Positions 61,601-64,000 of a stretch of DNA of 64,000 nt are shown in pieces (the stretch's first letter is position 1; the number at the start of each line of letters is the position of its first letter). The notes below the pieces were generated by a model. The model had not been told where the DNA came from, ran no database searches, and worked only from the letters and a program-made list of their open reading frames with translations. The translations under genes were made by a program, and so were the position numbers. The stretch is from Ulota crispa (Eukaryota; Streptophyta; Bryopsida; Orthotrichales; Orthotrichaceae). Where the stretch lies: NCBI GenBank assembly GCA_963920765.1, contig OY987244.1:2854501-2918500 (forward strand), written 5' to 3'.

Positions 61601-62640
61601 TTACCAAATAGTAGTGGACATGACTCTATCATGGTGACGGTCGACAAAAACACAAAACTAAGCCACTTTATTCCTACAAAAGAAATGGTTACCTCCAACA
61701 AGACTGCTTCATTATATCTACATAAAATTTGGAAGCTTCATGGCATACCGGAGGAGGTAATTTCGGATTGTGGGCCGATTTTTGTCTCTAAGTTCATGAA
61801 AAGACTTTGCGAACTCCTTAAAATTTGGCCATCTCCAACCACAACTTTTCATCATAAAGCGGACGGACAAACCGAAAGGGTAAATCAAGTGCTTGAGCAA
61901 TTTCTTCGAACTTTCACTACAACCCGGCAAGATGATTGGGCCGATCTTCTCCTAATAGCGGAATTTGCGTATAACAACACAAGTCATTCTGCAACAGGGT
62001 TCTCCTTTCTATGCCACTTATGGTTATCATCCGGTATTTTCGGTTTCTACACCAACCACATCTACAGTGCCTGCGGCGGAGGACCGAGTACAACACCTAC
62101 AACAAGTCCACAAAGAACTTAAGGTCATGATAAAAATTGCAGGGGAGGACGCCAAACGCAACTATGATCGCGGGGTACAGTTACAACCAAAATTCCAAAT
62201 AGGCGACAAGGTTTTTCTTCGGCACGATAATATAATAACAACGGAGCCGTCTCGAAAATTGGCCCCAAAGTTTTTGGGACCATTTACAGCAATTGTTAAA
62301 CTCTCCGATGTTGTTTATCGCTTATAATTACCAAAAACATTGCAGATTTATGATGTGTTCCATGTCTCCTTGTTTGAAAGATATTGTCATGATTCCATTC
62401 CGAGACAACGCCAATTATCACCCCCACTGATTACCACTCTTGATGGAGATGTTGAATGGGAAGTCCACGAAATTCTTAATTTACGGATTTTTGGTCGAGG
62501 AAGAAGATTGCAATATCTAGTCTCTTGAGAGGGCTACGGACCAGAAGAGAATTCTTAGGAGCCGATGGCAAATTTAGAGAATGCACCACTAGCGGTGGCA
62601 AAGTTTCATAAGAAGCACCTGCGGCGCCGGCACCGAACCG
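58700..62640 (+). pseudogene. pol: pol (protease-RT-RNase H-integrase-chromodomain), disrupted
   Basis: The protease site near 58803 reads LVDSRAT rather than the usual D-S/T-G-A and is followed by TGA. RT in another frame shows VFAKKKDGSIRVCVDYQNLN and YLDD (60275-60286). RNase H reads VEADASNVATGAIL and ends near 60967. Integrase has a CX2C (CDLCQRSK) and the triad regions VTVDKN, ISDCGP and DGQTERVNQ. After a frameshift near 61990, a chromodomain (VHEILNLRI ... LQYLVS ... EGYGPEENS, about 62455-62560) has stops at its two conserved Trp positions. Stops also lie at 59909, 60344, 60347, 60454, 60965, 61034 and 61400, so the product is dead. Confidence 0.9.
59250..59590 (+). other. GC-rich Pro/Gly/Ser linker between protease and RT
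   Basis: About 340 bp of GC-rich sequence in an element that is otherwise AT-rich. The open frame reads GLSGPSDSLRVCPTGMSRPV and further low-complexity Pro/Gly/Ala sequence. It has no counterpart in the usual gypsy pol order. Confidence 0.7.
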
Positions 62641-62670
62641 TAAGAAAACTCTACTTAAGAAGGGGGATAA

Positions 62671-62894
62671 TGTTACGAATTAGTTTGTAATGACGGTTAC
62701 GTTGGTTAGAGGTTGGTTACCCTTTCTCTTTCCTTTTTAAACCAAGTGAGGAGGTTTGTTCTTCACTTGACATTTTGCTTAATACAATAGAATACTTTCA
62801 ATGTCACATTTGCGTCTCTTAGTGTTTGTTTCTACATTAGGTTATGATCTCAAAATAGGAAAGGAATGTCGACTCTTGATCTTATATTGTAACA
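62671..62894 (+). repeat. 3' LTR (224 bp)
   Basis: Begins TGTTACGAAT and ends ATTGTAACA. Thirteen substitutions and no indels relative to the 5' LTR. Confidence 0.93.
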
Positions 62895-64000
62895 AATTTG
62901 GTAAGAAACATGCAAATTTTGAAACAGAAATTGGGATGTCTAGTACAATCATAAATGTGGTTTGAAGTGAAATTCACTTTCATTTGCTTAAAGAGAAAAA
63001 GAAAAACATAAGGTGGAAGCACTCAGAGCCAACAATGTCCCGTACCCAACCAATACAATGTGCTATTTATAATATCAATAAAAGTGTAGGTGTTTTAGAA
63101 TCTGTTCCTTTGTCCTTATCAAGGTTGAGATCACTTAAATAATGCCACATGTCTCAAAGTGAAGTAGGAAGTAATGAGCATAAAGTCGTTTGGCTATTAT
63201 TGAAGTTAATGAGTCTAGAGGTTGATGATGGGTTCAAAGCACTTTTTGACTCTCAAATTTCATAGTAAGTTCAATTTTGCAAATAAAATTATAAAATTTT
63301 TGTAATCCCAATATTATTTATCTTCCTACTTGGGTAAAACATTTGTTGCCTCAAACGCTTTGTAGTTTGTTGCAGAATTGATTAAGTTATCGGGTATGGG
63401 ACTATGGGTGCCTCCACCTTAATTGTGGGCACCTGGCTCAGCAAGTTTTGGATGTGAAGTCTTTTTCAAATTGGTGCAGGAAAGCAAAGATTCGATCAGT
63501 AAGCTTACTGCCGGCTTTGCCTGCCAGCTTCTGCAGATGCATGTTACCATCATTGCCACTTGACTGGGCTCTGGTAGAAGCAGTGTACGGGGAGATTTTG
63601 AGCTTCTTTTGCAAAATTCCTCAGTTTAGCATTTTCAAATGGTTTTTTAGTGCATGCACGGGATATAGACTATAATTAGAAAATCTTCAAAAAATTAGTC
63701 GGTTCTAAGCTGGCTGAGTTAAATTTTAATCAAATTTTTTTCTCATTTCATTCAACTGACTTTCTCTTGTTTTTTTTGGCTCTCCCCATACATTGCATAG
63801 GAGTGGCTCTTTGTTACCAATAGGTAGGAACAATGTGTGTGTATATGTATATGTATGTATGTATATATATATATATATAAAAGTAAAATAATCCATTCTT
63901 TGATGTGATTGGCTAAGAGAAAGTGTTTTGGTGAGATTTTTAGTGACCAGTTATAAGTTATTATGAATCACCACAAGAATTATGAAGTTGCTCAGTTTGA
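62895..64000. other. Right flank, no gene recognised
   Basis: AT-rich. A microsatellite of gt/ta/tgta units lies at 63834-63880. The 75-codon frame at 63448-63675 is less AT-rich but shows no known domain. Confidence 0.45.
63834..63880. repeat. TG/TA microsatellite
   Basis: Run of tgtg, tgta and tata units. Confidence 0.9.

Larger units (their letters stand above)
56759..62894 (+). mobile_element. Ty3/gypsy LTR retrotransposon, chromovirus type, full-length but defective (6136 bp)
   Basis: Two 224-bp LTRs bound gag, protease, reverse transcriptase, RNase H, integrase and a C-terminal chromodomain, in gypsy order. The insertion is flanked by a perfect 5-bp duplication AATTT (56754-56758 and 62895-62899). 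A purine-rich tract (aagaagggggataa, 62657-62670) precedes the 3' LTR. The sequence after the 5' LTR (taatgtcaag...) does not resemble the common initiator-Met primer site. I count 13 differences between the LTRs (about 5.8%), so the insertion is not recent. Coding frames are broken by many stops and frameshifts. Confidence 0.95.

Overview
This is a nuclear window from a eukaryote, most probably a streptophyte (land plant or close algal relative) and probably not a typical angiosperm. The plant evidence is a pair of beta-tubulin genes with the canonical plant 394-nt and 270-nt first exons, a ClpS-like gene with a transit-peptide-like N-terminus, a plant-type mitochondrial succinyl-CoA ligase alpha subunit, a SEN1/MAA3-type helicase, CACTA-type elements and a chromodomain Ty3/gypsy element. 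Tc1/mariner and piggyBac-like elements beside them are unusual for flowering plants. The species cannot be resolved from the sequence. The background is AT-rich and gene-poor, with compact introns and very many small transposons. There is no sign of bacterial operons, CRISPR or viral genes.

Layout. 1-8992 (+): a large SF1B RNA/DNA helicase gene, 5' end outside the window, resolved here into 17 exons including 14-34 nt microexons that carry the ATPase motifs. 9.9-11.5 kb: a cluster of MITEs. 12.9-13.2 kb (-): a small secreted cysteine-containing peptide gene. 13.6-14.0 kb: a decayed Myb/SANT-like fragment. 15.6-17.5 kb (-): a four-exon ClpS-like gene. 18.8-22.2 kb: a region bounded by CACTA-like ends, holding a possible SINE, a foldback element and a 10-bp minisatellite. 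24.0-25.0 kb (+): an intronless succinyl-CoA ligase alpha gene. 25-34 kb: repeats only. 34.1-36.6 kb: a decayed Tc1 element abutting a foldback mariner-like element, plus piggyBac-like MITEs. 38.9-41.2 kb (-) and 51.05-53.3 kb (+): two apparently identical 2.24-kb inverted copies of a beta-tubulin gene around a 9.9-kb MITE-filled spacer. 56.8-62.9 kb: a full-length, mutated Ty3/gypsy chromovirus with 224-bp LTRs and a perfect 5-bp target duplication.

The host genes are unrelated housekeeping functions (RNA/R-loop processing, plastid proteolysis, TCA cycle, cytoskeleton) and form no pathway. The most striking signal is the mobile fraction. At least ten non-autonomous elements are delimited by TTAA and inverted CCCCT-type ends, as in the piggyBac superfamily. 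One insertion is demonstrated by comparing occupied and empty copies of the same repeat inside the window. No piggyBac transposase is visible here.
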